From NCBI GenBank assembly GCA_028281235.1, contig JANQKG010000027.1, positions 124,001-188,000 of the forward strand: DNA of 64,000 nucleotides. The letters run 5' to 3'. The notes beneath the pieces are model-generated. The model was not told where the DNA came from. It saw nothing but the letters and a program-made list of their open reading frames with translations, and made no database searches. This DNA comes from Afifellaceae bacterium. Its GTDB lineage: Bacteria; Pseudomonadota; Alphaproteobacteria; Rhizobiales; Afifellaceae. A program made the translations under genes and the position numbers. Below, piece after piece: positions 19,146 through 28,228 of this stretch. Positions within the stretch are counted from its first letter, which is position 1. Each line of letters opens with the position of its first letter.

Positions 19146-20670
19146 TTTCTGTCTCTCCTCGCGCCGCCGGCAGCGTGAAGCGAAACCGCGCACCGCCGCC
19201 TGGATTGGGCTCTGCCCATAGTACACCGCCATGCGCCTCAATGATCGTGCGCGAGATGGAAAGGCCAATCCCCATGCCCTGCGGCTTGGTGGTGACGAAG
19301 GGCTGGAACAATTGCGATTCGATCTCCGGCCCGATTCCGGGACCGGTATCGGACACGCTGGTCTCCACCATGCCGTTATCGGCGAGCTTCGTCGTGATGG
19401 ACAGTTCGCGATGCGCGGAGCCGCCGTCCGACATGGCGTCGGTGGCGTTGCGCATGAGGTTGACCAGAACCTGCTGCACCTGCACGCGGTCAGCAACGAC
19501 AATGTTGGCGCGCGGGTCCAGGTTGAAGCGCACCTTCACGCCATGCTGCTTGGCGCCAACGAGCGCCAACGCGCTCGCTTCCTCCACCAGCGTGCCGATA
19601 TTCTCGTTTTGCATCTGGGTTTCGCCGCGCCGGACGAAATCGTGCAGTCGCCGGATGACCTCTCCGGCGCGCAAGGCCTGTTCGGCGGCCTTGTCCAGCG
19701 CGTCACGCAGTCGCTCCGCCTCCGGGTCGTCGCGCGCTTCCAGAAGACGCCGCGACCCCTTCACATAATTGGCGACCGCGGCAAGCGGCTGGTTGATCTC
19801 GTGGGCCAGTGCTGAAGCCATTTCCCCCATCGCCGTGAGGCGAGAGATGTGCACCAGCTCCGACTGCAGGTCCTGCAGCCGTGCTTCAGTCTGCTGCTGT
19901 TCCGTCAGGTCGCGGATGAAGCCCGTGAAGTAGCGCCGGTCGGCGGAGTGCATCTCGCCGACGGCCAGCTCCATGGGAAATGTGGTCCCGTCCTGGCGCT
20001 GACCAACCACGGCGCGGCCGATCCCGATGATGCGCCGCTCGCCGGTCTTGAGGTAGCGGCTGATATATTGTTCGTGCTGCTCGCGATAGGGCGACGGCAT
20101 GAGCATGCTGACATTGCCGCCGACCGCTTCCTCGGCAGAGAAGCCAAACAGCCGTTCAGCCGCGCTGGAAAACGACTGCATGATGCCCTGTTCGTCGATG
20201 ACGATCATCGCATTTGGGACGGTGTCGAGAATGGACCGCAGATGCGCTTCGCCGGCCTGGGCCTCAGCGGTGGCGAGCGCGACCTCGCGTCGGGCCCGAT
20301 AGAGCCATTCGCCGAGCCCGGCCGTGCCGATCCCGATCGACACAAAAGCCGCCAGGCTGGCGATCTCGCCGACCGTGAATTCCGCGATGAACAGAAGGAC
20401 AAGCGACGCGCTCAACGCTGTGGCGAGCAAACCCGGCCCAAGACCGCCGACCGCTCCGGCGATCAATATCGCCACCGTGAAGAACAGAAACGCCGCGTGG
20501 CCGGCGAGCGACGGCCCCAGCAGGAAGCTCAGAATCAGCGCCGCCAGCACGACGGCGATGCTCAGGCCGTATTCGAACAGCACCGACTGTCCGGCAGGCA
20601 GGCGAATCAGATGCCCCTCCGACCTCTTCGCAGAGATGGTTCGGTCCTCGGCCGCCACGCGCTCAGCCAC
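19135..20670 (-). CDS. fixL: Oxygen-sensing histidine kinase FixL
   Basis: FixL senses oxygen through heme in a PAS domain and phosphorylates FixJ. The order is N-terminal membrane helices (about residues 30-115), PAS (about 143-258), then HisKA and HATPase. Counting on this protein, the heme-ligand His is H199 in [12 protein letters not shown], with R205 and R219 (IIGIGRA) at the same spacing as His200, Arg206 and Arg220 of Bradyrhizobium FixL. The phospho-acceptor is H290 in [12 protein letters not shown] 20670 is the start used; it is the longest frame. It is divergent from the fixK-like gene. Confidence 0.93.
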   Translation of the reverse strand: MAERVAAEDRTISAKRSEGHLIRLPAGQSVLFEYGLSIAVVLAALILSFLLGPSLAGHAAFLFFTVAILIAGAVGGLGPGLLATALSASLVLLFIAEFTVGEIASLAAFVSIGIGTAGLGEWLYRARREVALATAEAQAGEAHLRSILDTVPNAMIVIDEQGIMQSFSSAAERLFGFSAEEAVGGNVSMLMPSPYREQHEQYISRYLKTGERRIIGIGRAVVGQRQDGTTFPMELAVGEMHSADRRYFTGFIRDLTEQQQTEARLQDLQSELVHISRLTAMGEMASALAHEINQPLAAVANYVKGSRRLLEARDDPEAERLRDALDKAAEQALRAGEVIRRLHDFVRRGETQMQNENIGTLVEEASALALVGAKQHGVKVRFNLDPRANIVVADRVQVQQVLVNLMRNATDAMSDGGSAHRELSITTKLADNGMVETSVSDTGPGIGPEIESQLFQPFVTTKPQGMGIGLSISRTIIEAHGGVLWAEPNPGGGARFRFTLPAARGETENGD

Positions 20671-20822
20671 AGCGCTGCCACAGAGGCCGTCTGCCGCCCC
20701 AGCAGATCTCCTGAGATTCCCGCAGGTTTCGCCTCCGTAAAACTACGTTAGTGGACATACCGAATTCCGCTTAGCCGCTGGTCTTTCTATCTCATGTAGA
20801 GGCGACGTAGGAGGGGATTCCG

Positions 20823-21527
20823 ATGCTACATTGGCAAGGTGCACCGGCGACAGCCGAGGTGGTTCCCCTGCGGGCCAAGACCAAGGGGACCAAAGCAGCC
20901 CATCCGTCCGTCAGCGATATGCTCTCTGCGATGGGCGTGCGTATGCGCTACGCACGAAACAGCGAAATCTACGGCGAAGACGAGCCGGCGGAGTTCGTCT
21001 ACAAGGTGCTGAACGGCGCCGTGCGGCTTTCCAAGCTGATGAGCGACGGCCGCCGTCAGATCAGCGCCTTCTACTTGCCGGGCGACGTGTTCGGCCTGGA
21101 AACCGACGACACGCATCTCTTCTCTGCCGAGGCCGTCGGCGACACGGAGGTGCTGATCGTCAAACGCGGCGCTTTCCTGGCGGAGGTGACCCGCCATCCT
21201 GAGCTGGTCCGTCAGCTCTGGGCACAGACGATGGACCATCTACGGCGTGCGCAGCATCACATGCTGCTGCTCGGCCGCAAGAACGCGCAGGAGCGTATCG
21301 CTGCTTTCTTGCTGGAATTGGCCGAACGCTTGGGCTGCAACGGCAAGATCCGGCTGCCCATGTCGCGCCAGGACATCGCCGATTATCTGGGCCTGACGAT
21401 TGAGACCGTATCGCGGACGCTCACGCAGCTGGAGCGCGACGGGCTGATCGCCATCCCCGTCTCGCGGCAGATCGTGCTGCGCGACCGCACCGCGCTCGGC
21501 ATCATGCACGGGAGCCTGGCGGCGTAA
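20823..21527 (+). CDS. Crp/Fnr-family regulator, FixK-like
   Basis: The 234-residue protein has a cyclic-nucleotide-type beta-barrel (KVLNGAVRLSKLMSDGRRQISAF, FYLPGDVFGLE), a dimerisation helix, and a C-terminal helix-turn-helix SRQDIADYLGLTIETVSRTL. It lacks the N-terminal Cys cluster of oxygen-sensing FNR, as expected for FixK, which is controlled by FixLJ instead. The ATG follows ggaggggattccg, a strong ribosome binding site. Being divergent to fixL supports the FixK assignment; direct targets cannot be seen here. Confidence 0.87.
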   Translation: MLHWQGAPATAEVVPLRAKTKGTKAAHPSVSDMLSAMGVRMRYARNSEIYGEDEPAEFVYKVLNGAVRLSKLMSDGRRQISAFYLPGDVFGLETDDTHLFSAEAVGDTEVLIVKRGAFLAEVTRHPELVRQLWAQTMDHLRRAQHHMLLLGRKNAQERIAAFLLELAERLGCNGKIRLPMSRQDIADYLGLTIETVSRTLTQLERDGLIAIPVSRQIVLRDRTALGIMHGSLAA

Positions 21528-21555
21528 CGCTCAGGGTCGCTTTGGTGATCGGGCA

Positions 21556-21582
21556 GGGCGGCGTGTCAAAGCCACGCCGCCC
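21556..21582. terminator. Strong hairpin between convergent genes
   Basis: The arms GGGCGGCGTG and CACGCCGCCC form a perfect 10-bp stem with a 7-base loop, midway between the stops at 21527 (+) and 21585 (-). No long T-run follows on either strand, so it may work as a bidirectional or Rho-assisted stop. Confidence 0.6.
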
Positions 21583-21584
21583 CC

Positions 21585-22688
21585 CTACGAAGACCCGCGT
21601 TGAGCGGCGTCAAACGCCCGCGCATATTCCATATAAAGCGGTGGCGTCATGAGGATCACTTTGCGCTTGATCTCATCGAGCGGCGCGATCTTCACGGCCG
21701 GACGCTTGCCCCAGAGCCAGCCGCCCTCCAGCACCTGGCCCTCCGTCGTCTCAGCGCCGGCGGCGAGGAAGGTTTCCTCCTCCACGACCGTGCCGTTGGC
21801 CACAACGCTGCCGATGCCGATCAGCGACCGTGCGCCGATCGTGCAGTCGCCGAGCGTCACATTGTGCCCGATAGTGACGTCAGCACCGATCAGGGCGCGT
21901 TCACCCGGCCGGCAGCGGATCAGGGTGTTGTCCTGGATGTTGGTGTTCGCCCCGATCTCAATCACGCCGTCAGAGGAATCAAACTCGCAGCCGAACCAGA
22001 TGCTGGCATTCTCCGCCGCGATGATATGACCGCGCAGCCGCGCGGTTGCCGCGACAAACACGCTCTCATGGATGCTGCCGTCAGTCAGCGCACGTGCTGC
22101 CCCGGGTGTGGTTCCGACACGCTCGCGTAAAAGCGCTGCGCGCTCGGCCACTTCGCCCGGCCGCAGGTCGCGCTGCAGCTTTGCGGGAATGCCGGCATAA
22201 AGCTTGCCGCTCTCCAGCTTGGAGCGCGGAAAAACAACAGCACGCGTCTCAAGCACGACATTGTCCGGCACCACCGACGCATCAAGCACCAGCACGCCGT
22301 CTTCCAACACGACGTCGTTGTGCACCGTACAGGCGTGGATGACGGCGTTTTCGCCGACGGTGACGCGATCGCCGATCGCCGTGGGTAAGAGATCGTGCTC
22401 GATATGAACCGTGGAACGATCACCGAGCGTGAAATCATCGCCAGCCTTGATGACGTGCCCGTCGGCACGGATCACACTCGATGTGCCGAGCCGGGCGTTG
22501 CGGCCGATCGTGGCGCGGCCGAGCACAGCGGCGTCCGCGCCGCAACGCTCCAGTGGCGTCGCAAGGTTCGGCGAAACGCCCTCATAGGCAAGCTGATAGG
22601 CAACACCGCCGCGCGCCGGCTCCATGTCCGGCATGTCGACGGACGGCGCGGTGTTCTTCTCCTTGGTCTGCGTCACAACCCGACCCAC
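21585..22688 (-). CDS. Tandem gamma-carbonic-anhydrase-like hexapeptide protein
   Basis: The 367-residue chain contains two left-handed beta-helix domains of the gamma-carbonic-anhydrase/acyltransferase type, about residues 50-175 and 205-345. Single-domain relatives (YrdA, PaaY, CaiE) bind zinc with three His. Domain 1 keeps the first and third (H95 in STVHIEHD, H118 in AVIHAC) but has E113 at the second. Domain 2 has R258 and G280 at the first and third but keeps the second (H275 in VTIGHNVTL). The ligands are thus complementary between domains. Start GTG 22688; a GTG four codons later is possible. The substrate is not predictable. Confidence 0.85.
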   Translation of the reverse strand: MGRVVTQTKEKNTAPSVDMPDMEPARGGVAYQLAYEGVSPNLATPLERCGADAAVLGRATIGRNARLGTSSVIRADGHVIKAGDDFTLGDRSTVHIEHDLLPTAIGDRVTVGENAVIHACTVHNDVVLEDGVLVLDASVVPDNVVLETRAVVFPRSKLESGKLYAGIPAKLQRDLRPGEVAERAALLRERVGTTPGAARALTDGSIHESVFVAATARLRGHIIAAENASIWFGCEFDSSDGVIEIGANTNIQDNTLIRCRPGERALIGADVTIGHNVTLGDCTIGARSLIGIGSVVANGTVVEEETFLAAGAETTEGQVLEGGWLWGKRPAVKIAPLDEIKRKVILMTPPLYMEYARAFDAAQRGSS

Positions 22689-22805
22689 TCACAAACGAAT
22701 AGCGGATTCAAACCAGCGCAGCCCGCGATGTCCAGTGGTTTGACCACGCACATCTCACCGAACCTTGACTTCCGCGTGTGGTCGCCGGGGCCCTAGATTG
22801 GGCTC

Positions 22806-23840
<1,035 letters not shown>

Positions 23841-23887
23841 AGGCGGCTTAGGGTCGGTCTTAGGCCGGGCAGGGCGGACGCTGCCGG

Positions 23888-24061
23888 CTATTCCACCAGC
23901 GAGACCATCTTGCGGTTAAACGCCTGGCTGACCGCCGTCGCGCCAAGCTGCATCTTGAACAGCGCCTCGCTCGCCTGCCTTTCCGTCATCGGCACGCCGG
24001 CAAAGCCGGAGGTATAGAAAAGCCCTAGGAGCAGAGACCCACGGAGCAAAACCTTAGACAT
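23888..24061 (-). CDS. Small secreted hypothetical protein
   Basis: A 57-residue frame beginning MSKVLLRGSLLLGLFYTSGF, a plausible signal peptide, followed by about 35 residues (ASEALFKMQLGATAVSQAF). A GGAG lies upstream of the ATG. I recognise no family. It sits alone in the gap between the DUF3179 gene and the VOC gene; the rest of that gap (24062-24262) is comparatively AT-rich and shows nothing else. Confidence 0.4.
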   Translation of the reverse strand: MSKVLLRGSLLLGLFYTSGFAGVPMTERQASEALFKMQLGATAVSQAFNRKMVSLVE

Positions 24062-24262
24062 CGCTCCATCTCCGTTCGCCAATTCCAATCGACTTCAGTC
24101 TGCTTCATTTTCCCCAACTGGGTTTTGAAAATCTGATCGATTGTTTTACCTGTCGTGGAGCCTGGCAGAAAAAATCGACGCAAAATCAAAGCGCATTTCG
24201 TTAAAACCCGGGCCGTGCGCTGACTATACCCCAGCGAAACCAACAAAGGCGCTGATCCCGTC

Positions 24263-24655
24263 GTGGTCCAGCACATGTCCGCCGTGACCCTGGTCGTCCC
24301 CGATTATGAAGCCGGGCTCGACTTCTATGTGCGCATATTGGGGTTCGACCTAATCGAGGACACGGCGCTGTCGCCGGAAAAGCGCTGGGTCCTCATCGCG
24401 CCGCCCGGCAGCATGGAATGCCGTGTGTTGCTCGCCAAGGCCGCGTCAGCGGAGCAACAAAGCGCTATCGGCAACCAGGCGGGCGGTCGCGTGTTTCTGT
24501 TTCTGTCGACCGACGATTTCGAGCGCGACTATACAAAAATGCGGCGCGCTGGCGTCCCGTTCTTGGAGGCTCCGCGGGAAGAGGATTACGGCAAGGTCGC
24601 CGTGTTCACTGATCCGTTCGGCAACAAATGGGACCTGGTTGAGCAGCGCCCGTAG
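24263..24655 (+). CDS. VOC-superfamily (glyoxalase-like) protein
   Basis: The 130-residue product shows the paired beta-alpha-beta-beta-beta plan of glyoxalase/dioxygenase proteins: AVTLVVPDYEAGLDFYVRIL at the start, and DPFGNKWDLVEQRP at the end, where DPFGN and the Glu are typical. The usual N-terminal metal His may be the one in VQHMSAV. The start is GTG 24263; ATG 24275 is possible. Members include glyoxalase I, bleomycin-type resistance proteins and dioxygenases, so the substrate cannot be stated. Confidence 0.8.
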   Translation: MVQHMSAVTLVVPDYEAGLDFYVRILGFDLIEDTALSPEKRWVLIAPPGSMECRVLLAKAASAEQQSAIGNQAGGRVFLFLSTDDFERDYTKMRRAGVPFLEAPREEDYGKVAVFTDPFGNKWDLVEQRP

Positions 24656-24778
24656 CACCCAAAGAAGCCGCCTCAGCGCGCAATGTCAGGAGAGTTCCTG
24701 AGCGCACGCGCTAGCCATTGACCCACGGGCGCCGATCGTCATTAAGCCTCCTACACGCAAGCACCAGCCCGCGAGAAG

Positions 24779-25297
24779 ATGAACGCACTCTACGAAGCCC
24801 TGAAGGACTTCGACGGGAAGGCGATGACCATCCTGTCGGAAGCCCGCGCCGCGCTTGGCGGGCGGCGGTCGTTCGTGTCGGACCTTGTGCGGCTGGCAGC
24901 GCATGAGGAAGCGAACGTCTCCGTCGGCGCGACCTGGCTCATCAAAGACCATCTTGAGAACGGCGGCCGCCTCACGCCGGCGCGGACCAAAACGCTTGTC
25001 GGCCGACTCGATGCGATTTCGTCCTGGCAGGCAGAGCTCCATGTCTGTCAATCCGTGCAATATCTTGAACCATCGCCCGAGCAGGCGCGCGCCTGCGCCG
25101 ACTGGCTGACGCCGCTCCTGCGAAGCGAGCGGCCCTTTCTGCGGGCATGGTCGATGGACGCGCTGCAGCATCTTGCCCAAAGAAACAACGACCTGGCGGC
25201 ACGCGCTGAGGCGGCTCTGAACGAAGCGGACGACGATCCCGCGGCGTCAGTGCGCGCCCGCGCGCGAAACCTGCGAAAACAATCAGCGCGTCGCTGA
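24779..25297 (+). CDS. HEAT-like repeat hypothetical protein
   Basis: The 172-residue protein is all helical, with Leu/Ala-rich units such as SFVSDLVRLAAHEEANVSVG and FLRAWSMDALQHLA that resemble HEAT repeats, used for protein-protein contacts. No signal peptide is present. No specific family is recognised. It stands between the VOC gene and a small membrane protein, all on the plus strand. Confidence 0.55.
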   Translation: MNALYEALKDFDGKAMTILSEARAALGGRRSFVSDLVRLAAHEEANVSVGATWLIKDHLENGGRLTPARTKTLVGRLDAISSWQAELHVCQSVQYLEPSPEQARACADWLTPLLRSERPFLRAWSMDALQHLAQRNNDLAARAEAALNEADDDPAASVRARARNLRKQSARR

Positions 25298-25355
25298 ACA
25301 CGCATCCCTGCGGTGAGGATGGACCGGCGGGGGCCTCTCCAGCTAGGATTGAGCG

Positions 25356-25922
25356 ATGCGCCGCCTGCCTAAGACCTTGAAGTTCCTGCACACGCTCGCC
25401 GCCTGCGGCATCATTGGCGGCATTGGCTGCCACATGATCCTGCTGATCTTTGCTCCGCAGGAGACGCCCGCCGCCTATGCGGATATGCGGCAATCGATCT
25501 CCGCAATCAGCAATTACGTGCTGGTGCCGTCCCTGGCGATCGTGCTCATCTCCGGCCTGCTTTCAATGGCCGTGCATACGCCGTTCCTCAACAGAGGATG
25601 GGCCTGGCTGAAAGCCGGCATGGGTTTCTTCATGTTCAAGGCCGTGCTGACCATCGTCGGCGTAACCGCCAACCAGGCCGCCGACATTGCTCAAAGGATT
25701 GAAGAGGGCGAACCCGCCGAAGCGCTGCTTCAGGCGGCGATCTTCAACGAATGGGCCTTTCTCATCTTCGTCATGATCCTGTCGGTCGCCAACGTTGTGT
25801 TGGGAGTGTGGCGTCCAAGGTTTTCACGACGACCTCGGGCGACCACCCAGCGCGCGCCGGAACTGGTGGCCGGAACGGATGTCATGCCGGCCAACGACCA
25901 ACGCGCCCGACCGGCCGCTTAA
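25356..25922 (+). CDS. Four-helix integral membrane protein, DUF2269-like
   Basis: The 188-residue product has hydrophobic helices at about residues 10-32, 50-70, 85-105 and 125-148. KFLHTLAACGIIGGIGCHMI near the N-terminus resembles the His-containing first helix of DUF2269-type proteins. The tail is basic and proline-rich. Function is unknown. It is the last gene before the accessory block and converges on the ATP-grasp operon. Confidence 0.6.
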   Translation: MRRLPKTLKFLHTLAACGIIGGIGCHMILLIFAPQETPAAYADMRQSISAISNYVLVPSLAIVLISGLLSMAVHTPFLNRGWAWLKAGMGFFMFKAVLTIVGVTANQAADIAQRIEEGEPAEALLQAAIFNEWAFLIFVMILSVANVVLGVWRPRFSRRPRATTQRAPELVAGTDVMPANDQRARPAA

Positions 25923-25993
25923 GGAGCAGGTCTCAGGCCGCACGTGGGCGGAACGAGCTGCTGATCGACGGATGCATCGAGGCGCCCGGCCAA

Positions 25994-27046
25994 TCACAGG
26001 AAGGACAAGGCGTAACCGATCATCTTGATCGCACGCTCTTGCTCGTGGAGAGCGGATTGCGGAAGGGCATTGGTTTCGATCAGCCAGATGCGGTCATCTT
26101 CATCGAGCAGAAAATCAATTCCCAGCTCCGACAAGGGTCGCGGCGCGGCTTGGCTTTGGAGTTCTGCGATTTCCATGGCGGCCGCCAGCATCTCAGCCTC
26201 GATTTCGGCAGCCTGCCGGCTGGTTCTTGTCTTGAGGAACTGATCCAGGGGCCCTTGATATCCGCCGCGGCTGATATTCGTCACCATCGAGCCGACTTCA
26301 GATAGCCGAACATAGGCCTTCGTGACGCCCCAGGCGTGGTCGGCGTCGCGCTGCACATGCACGCGAATATCGGCGGGTCGACCGTCGCCGGCGACGGAGC
26401 AGATATATTTCTGAATCACAAAGCGCCGGTAGGCGAGCCGCCCCTTTATCTTGGAGAACGTCGTAGCGGCGATATCATCCAATGTCCGGGCATTGTCCGA
26501 ACTGTCGCTGCCAAAGCGCCAACCGGCCTCGCTCTTCAGGAGAAACTGGAGCCCGACGCCCTTATTGCCGCTGGCCCGTTTCATAACGGCGCTTCCATGG
26601 CTCTGGAGAAAACCAATCAGAACATCGAGGCCGTCGGATTTCGGGATTTCCGTATTCGGAACGATGTATCTGCCGCAACCGGTGCCCGCGAGAATGCCAT
26701 TGAGGCGGGCTTTGTCGACGCCGACATCATAAATGTATGGACGCGTCTCACGCGCCCAGCTGATCAGAGCCCCCTGGCGTTCCGAGATTGGCGCACCCAA
26801 GATATAGACCAGATCGGGAAGAGGGCGCTGCTCGCCTTTCCAGCCTGAAGGTGTAAAGACCCACGTCTGAATCTGCCCGCTGGATTCATCAAAGTCGCGC
26901 CAATCCAAAACAACGAAATCCGCGCCCTGAAAACGCGCCTCAGCCTGCATGGCACGCAGCCGCATCGGCGGAATGCTCTCCGTCGGCTCGGCGTGAAACG
27001 ATAGGAATCCGATATTGGCCACGATTGCATCCTGCCTCTTAGGCAT
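25994..27046 (-). CDS. ATP-grasp ligase, YheC/YheD-like
   Basis: A 350-residue ATP-grasp enzyme. Such enzymes activate a carboxylate as acyl phosphate and join it to an amine or thiol. Visible elements are the nucleotide-binding SAVMKRASGNKGVGLQFL (about residues 162-179), FVIQKYI, DIRVHVQRD and the metal site GIDFLLDEDDRIWLIETNALP split as D...ETN. It is the last gene of a four-gene minus-strand operon; its start overlaps the stop of the hydrolase gene by 8 bp. The substrate is unknown. Pairing with a carrier protein and a second ATP-grasp enzyme points to stepwise amide formation. Confidence 0.82.
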   Translation of the reverse strand: MPKRQDAIVANIGFLSFHAEPTESIPPMRLRAMQAEARFQGADFVVLDWRDFDESSGQIQTWVFTPSGWKGEQRPLPDLVYILGAPISERQGALISWARETRPYIYDVGVDKARLNGILAGTGCGRYIVPNTEIPKSDGLDVLIGFLQSHGSAVMKRASGNKGVGLQFLLKSEAGWRFGSDSSDNARTLDDIAATTFSKIKGRLAYRRFVIQKYICSVAGDGRPADIRVHVQRDADHAWGVTKAYVRLSEVGSMVTNISRGGYQGPLDQFLKTRTSRQAAEIEAEMLAAAMEIAELQSQAAPRPLSELGIDFLLDEDDRIWLIETNALPQSALHEQERAIKMIGYALSFL

Positions 27047-27836
27047 TGCCTGACGTCCCGAACTTCAAAAACGCACGCCTTAAGCGATCCCGCCAGGTTG
27101 GTTCGCGACTCAGAGCAAAATGCGCCGCCCCTTCGGGATACACAGAATGAAAGCGCAATATATAGTCTTTCAGCTGCAATATGGTTGGCTCCAAGAAGTA
27201 ACTGCCGTGTGTAACTTGAAGAAAACCCCAGCCAAAAGACTTTAGTCGCCCCTCCCAATATTTAACCGGATCTCTCTGATGGAGGAATGGATTGAAGGGG
27301 CTCTCGTGACCAAAAAGCATCAGCGTATCGCCCGAATAGGCCCGCTTGGGAACGTAATCGACGGTGATCAATCGAGGAAAAGAATGAAATCTGGACGCCA
27401 TCTGAATGGACATCGATTCAGCGATCGGAGCGCCTTGGCAATTGCCGCCGATGATCAAATCACGCCCGTCATAGATCTTGAGCACACTGTCGAGATAGGT
27501 CTTCGCCAGGGGCTCAGTGAATCTGGCCTTTTTGACCCATCGGGGCTCATGTGCGTGTGGGGATTCCGTCGCGACCAAAGGCTGGTCTGAATCAAGTTGG
27601 TAGGCCAGCAAGTAAGGCTCCGACCAATTGTTGAAGCACCAGACGATCGGCGGCTTTGATCCGGATTCGTTGAATATCAGAATCTCGTCGTGCGGCGCCG
27701 CTCGGTGTGAGGGGCTTCGATCACGCGCTGTGCGAATCGATGTCAGAACTCGGTCAAACTCAGGCCGCTCTGCTTCATCGAGTTCGACATCAAACAATGT
27801 TTCGGGAATGTATGACCATCGCTGGAACGCATCCAT
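27039..27836 (-). CDS. Alpha/beta-hydrolase (thioesterase/acyltransferase-like) with Cys nucleophile
   Basis: The 265-residue product has the thioesterase-type plan: PPIVWCFNNWSEPYLLAYQL near the oxyanion strand, the nucleophile elbow LIIGGNCQGAPIAESM with Cys133 where most have Ser, and a candidate catalytic His210 in QVTHGSYFLEP. Carrier-protein enzymes with this Cys include the aminoacyl shuttles CmaE and SyrC and some chain-releasing thioesterases. It starts 9 bp after the acyl carrier gene, so that carrier is its likely partner. Whether it hydrolyses or transfers the acyl group cannot be told. Confidence 0.75.
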   Translation of the reverse strand: MDAFQRWSYIPETLFDVELDEAERPEFDRVLTSIRTARDRSPSHRAAPHDEILIFNESGSKPPIVWCFNNWSEPYLLAYQLDSDQPLVATESPHAHEPRWVKKARFTEPLAKTYLDSVLKIYDGRDLIIGGNCQGAPIAESMSIQMASRFHSFPRLITVDYVPKRAYSGDTLMLFGHESPFNPFLHQRDPVKYWEGRLKSFGWGFLQVTHGSYFLEPTILQLKDYILRFHSVYPEGAAHFALSREPTWRDRLRRAFLKFGTSGNA

Positions 27837-27845
27837 TTGAAAGTC

Positions 27846-28136
27846 TCAAACCGCCCGCCGCAGGCTTTCGACCACTTCGGCCTGGCTGGACGAGCCGGGA
27901 TGCGCCAGCCGGTCGCTGATGTAATCGATCGAAGATTGAGGGTTCAGGAATGTTTCCGGATGGACCACAATCCCGAATTTGTCCTCCAGTTCGATCGCCA
28001 TGGTGACCGCATCAACTGAATCAAGATCGAAGAACGAGATCGATTCGCTGGTATCGATTGTCTCCGACGGCTCACCAATAAGAACCGCCAGATACAACGT
28101 CATCCATCGTTTCAACGAATCGCTATCGTGATGCAT
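27846..28136 (-). CDS. Stand-alone acyl (or peptidyl) carrier protein
   Basis: The 96-residue acidic protein has the four-helix carrier pattern with the phosphopantetheine attachment site in FFDLDSVDAVTMAIELEDKF; the modified residue would be Ser40. The rest, FGIVVHPETFLNPQSSIDYI, is like the helix II-III region of AcpP-type carriers. It is not the fatty acid AcpP, whose gene lies with fabD/fabG/fabF. No ketosynthase, adenylation domain or phosphopantetheinyl transferase is adjacent, so loading must use one of the ATP-grasp enzymes or a distant enzyme. Confidence 0.9.
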   Translation of the reverse strand: MHHDSDSLKRWMTLYLAVLIGEPSETIDTSESISFFDLDSVDAVTMAIELEDKFGIVVHPETFLNPQSSIDYISDRLAHPGSSSQAEVVESLRRAV

Positions 28137-28228
28137 CCTCGTAACCCTTCCAAAGCCCCGTCCGTAAACGCGTATCCCGCGCTCAAGGCTCTCCTTGGCA
28201 GACTATGAACGTGCCGCCCTTCCGAAAC

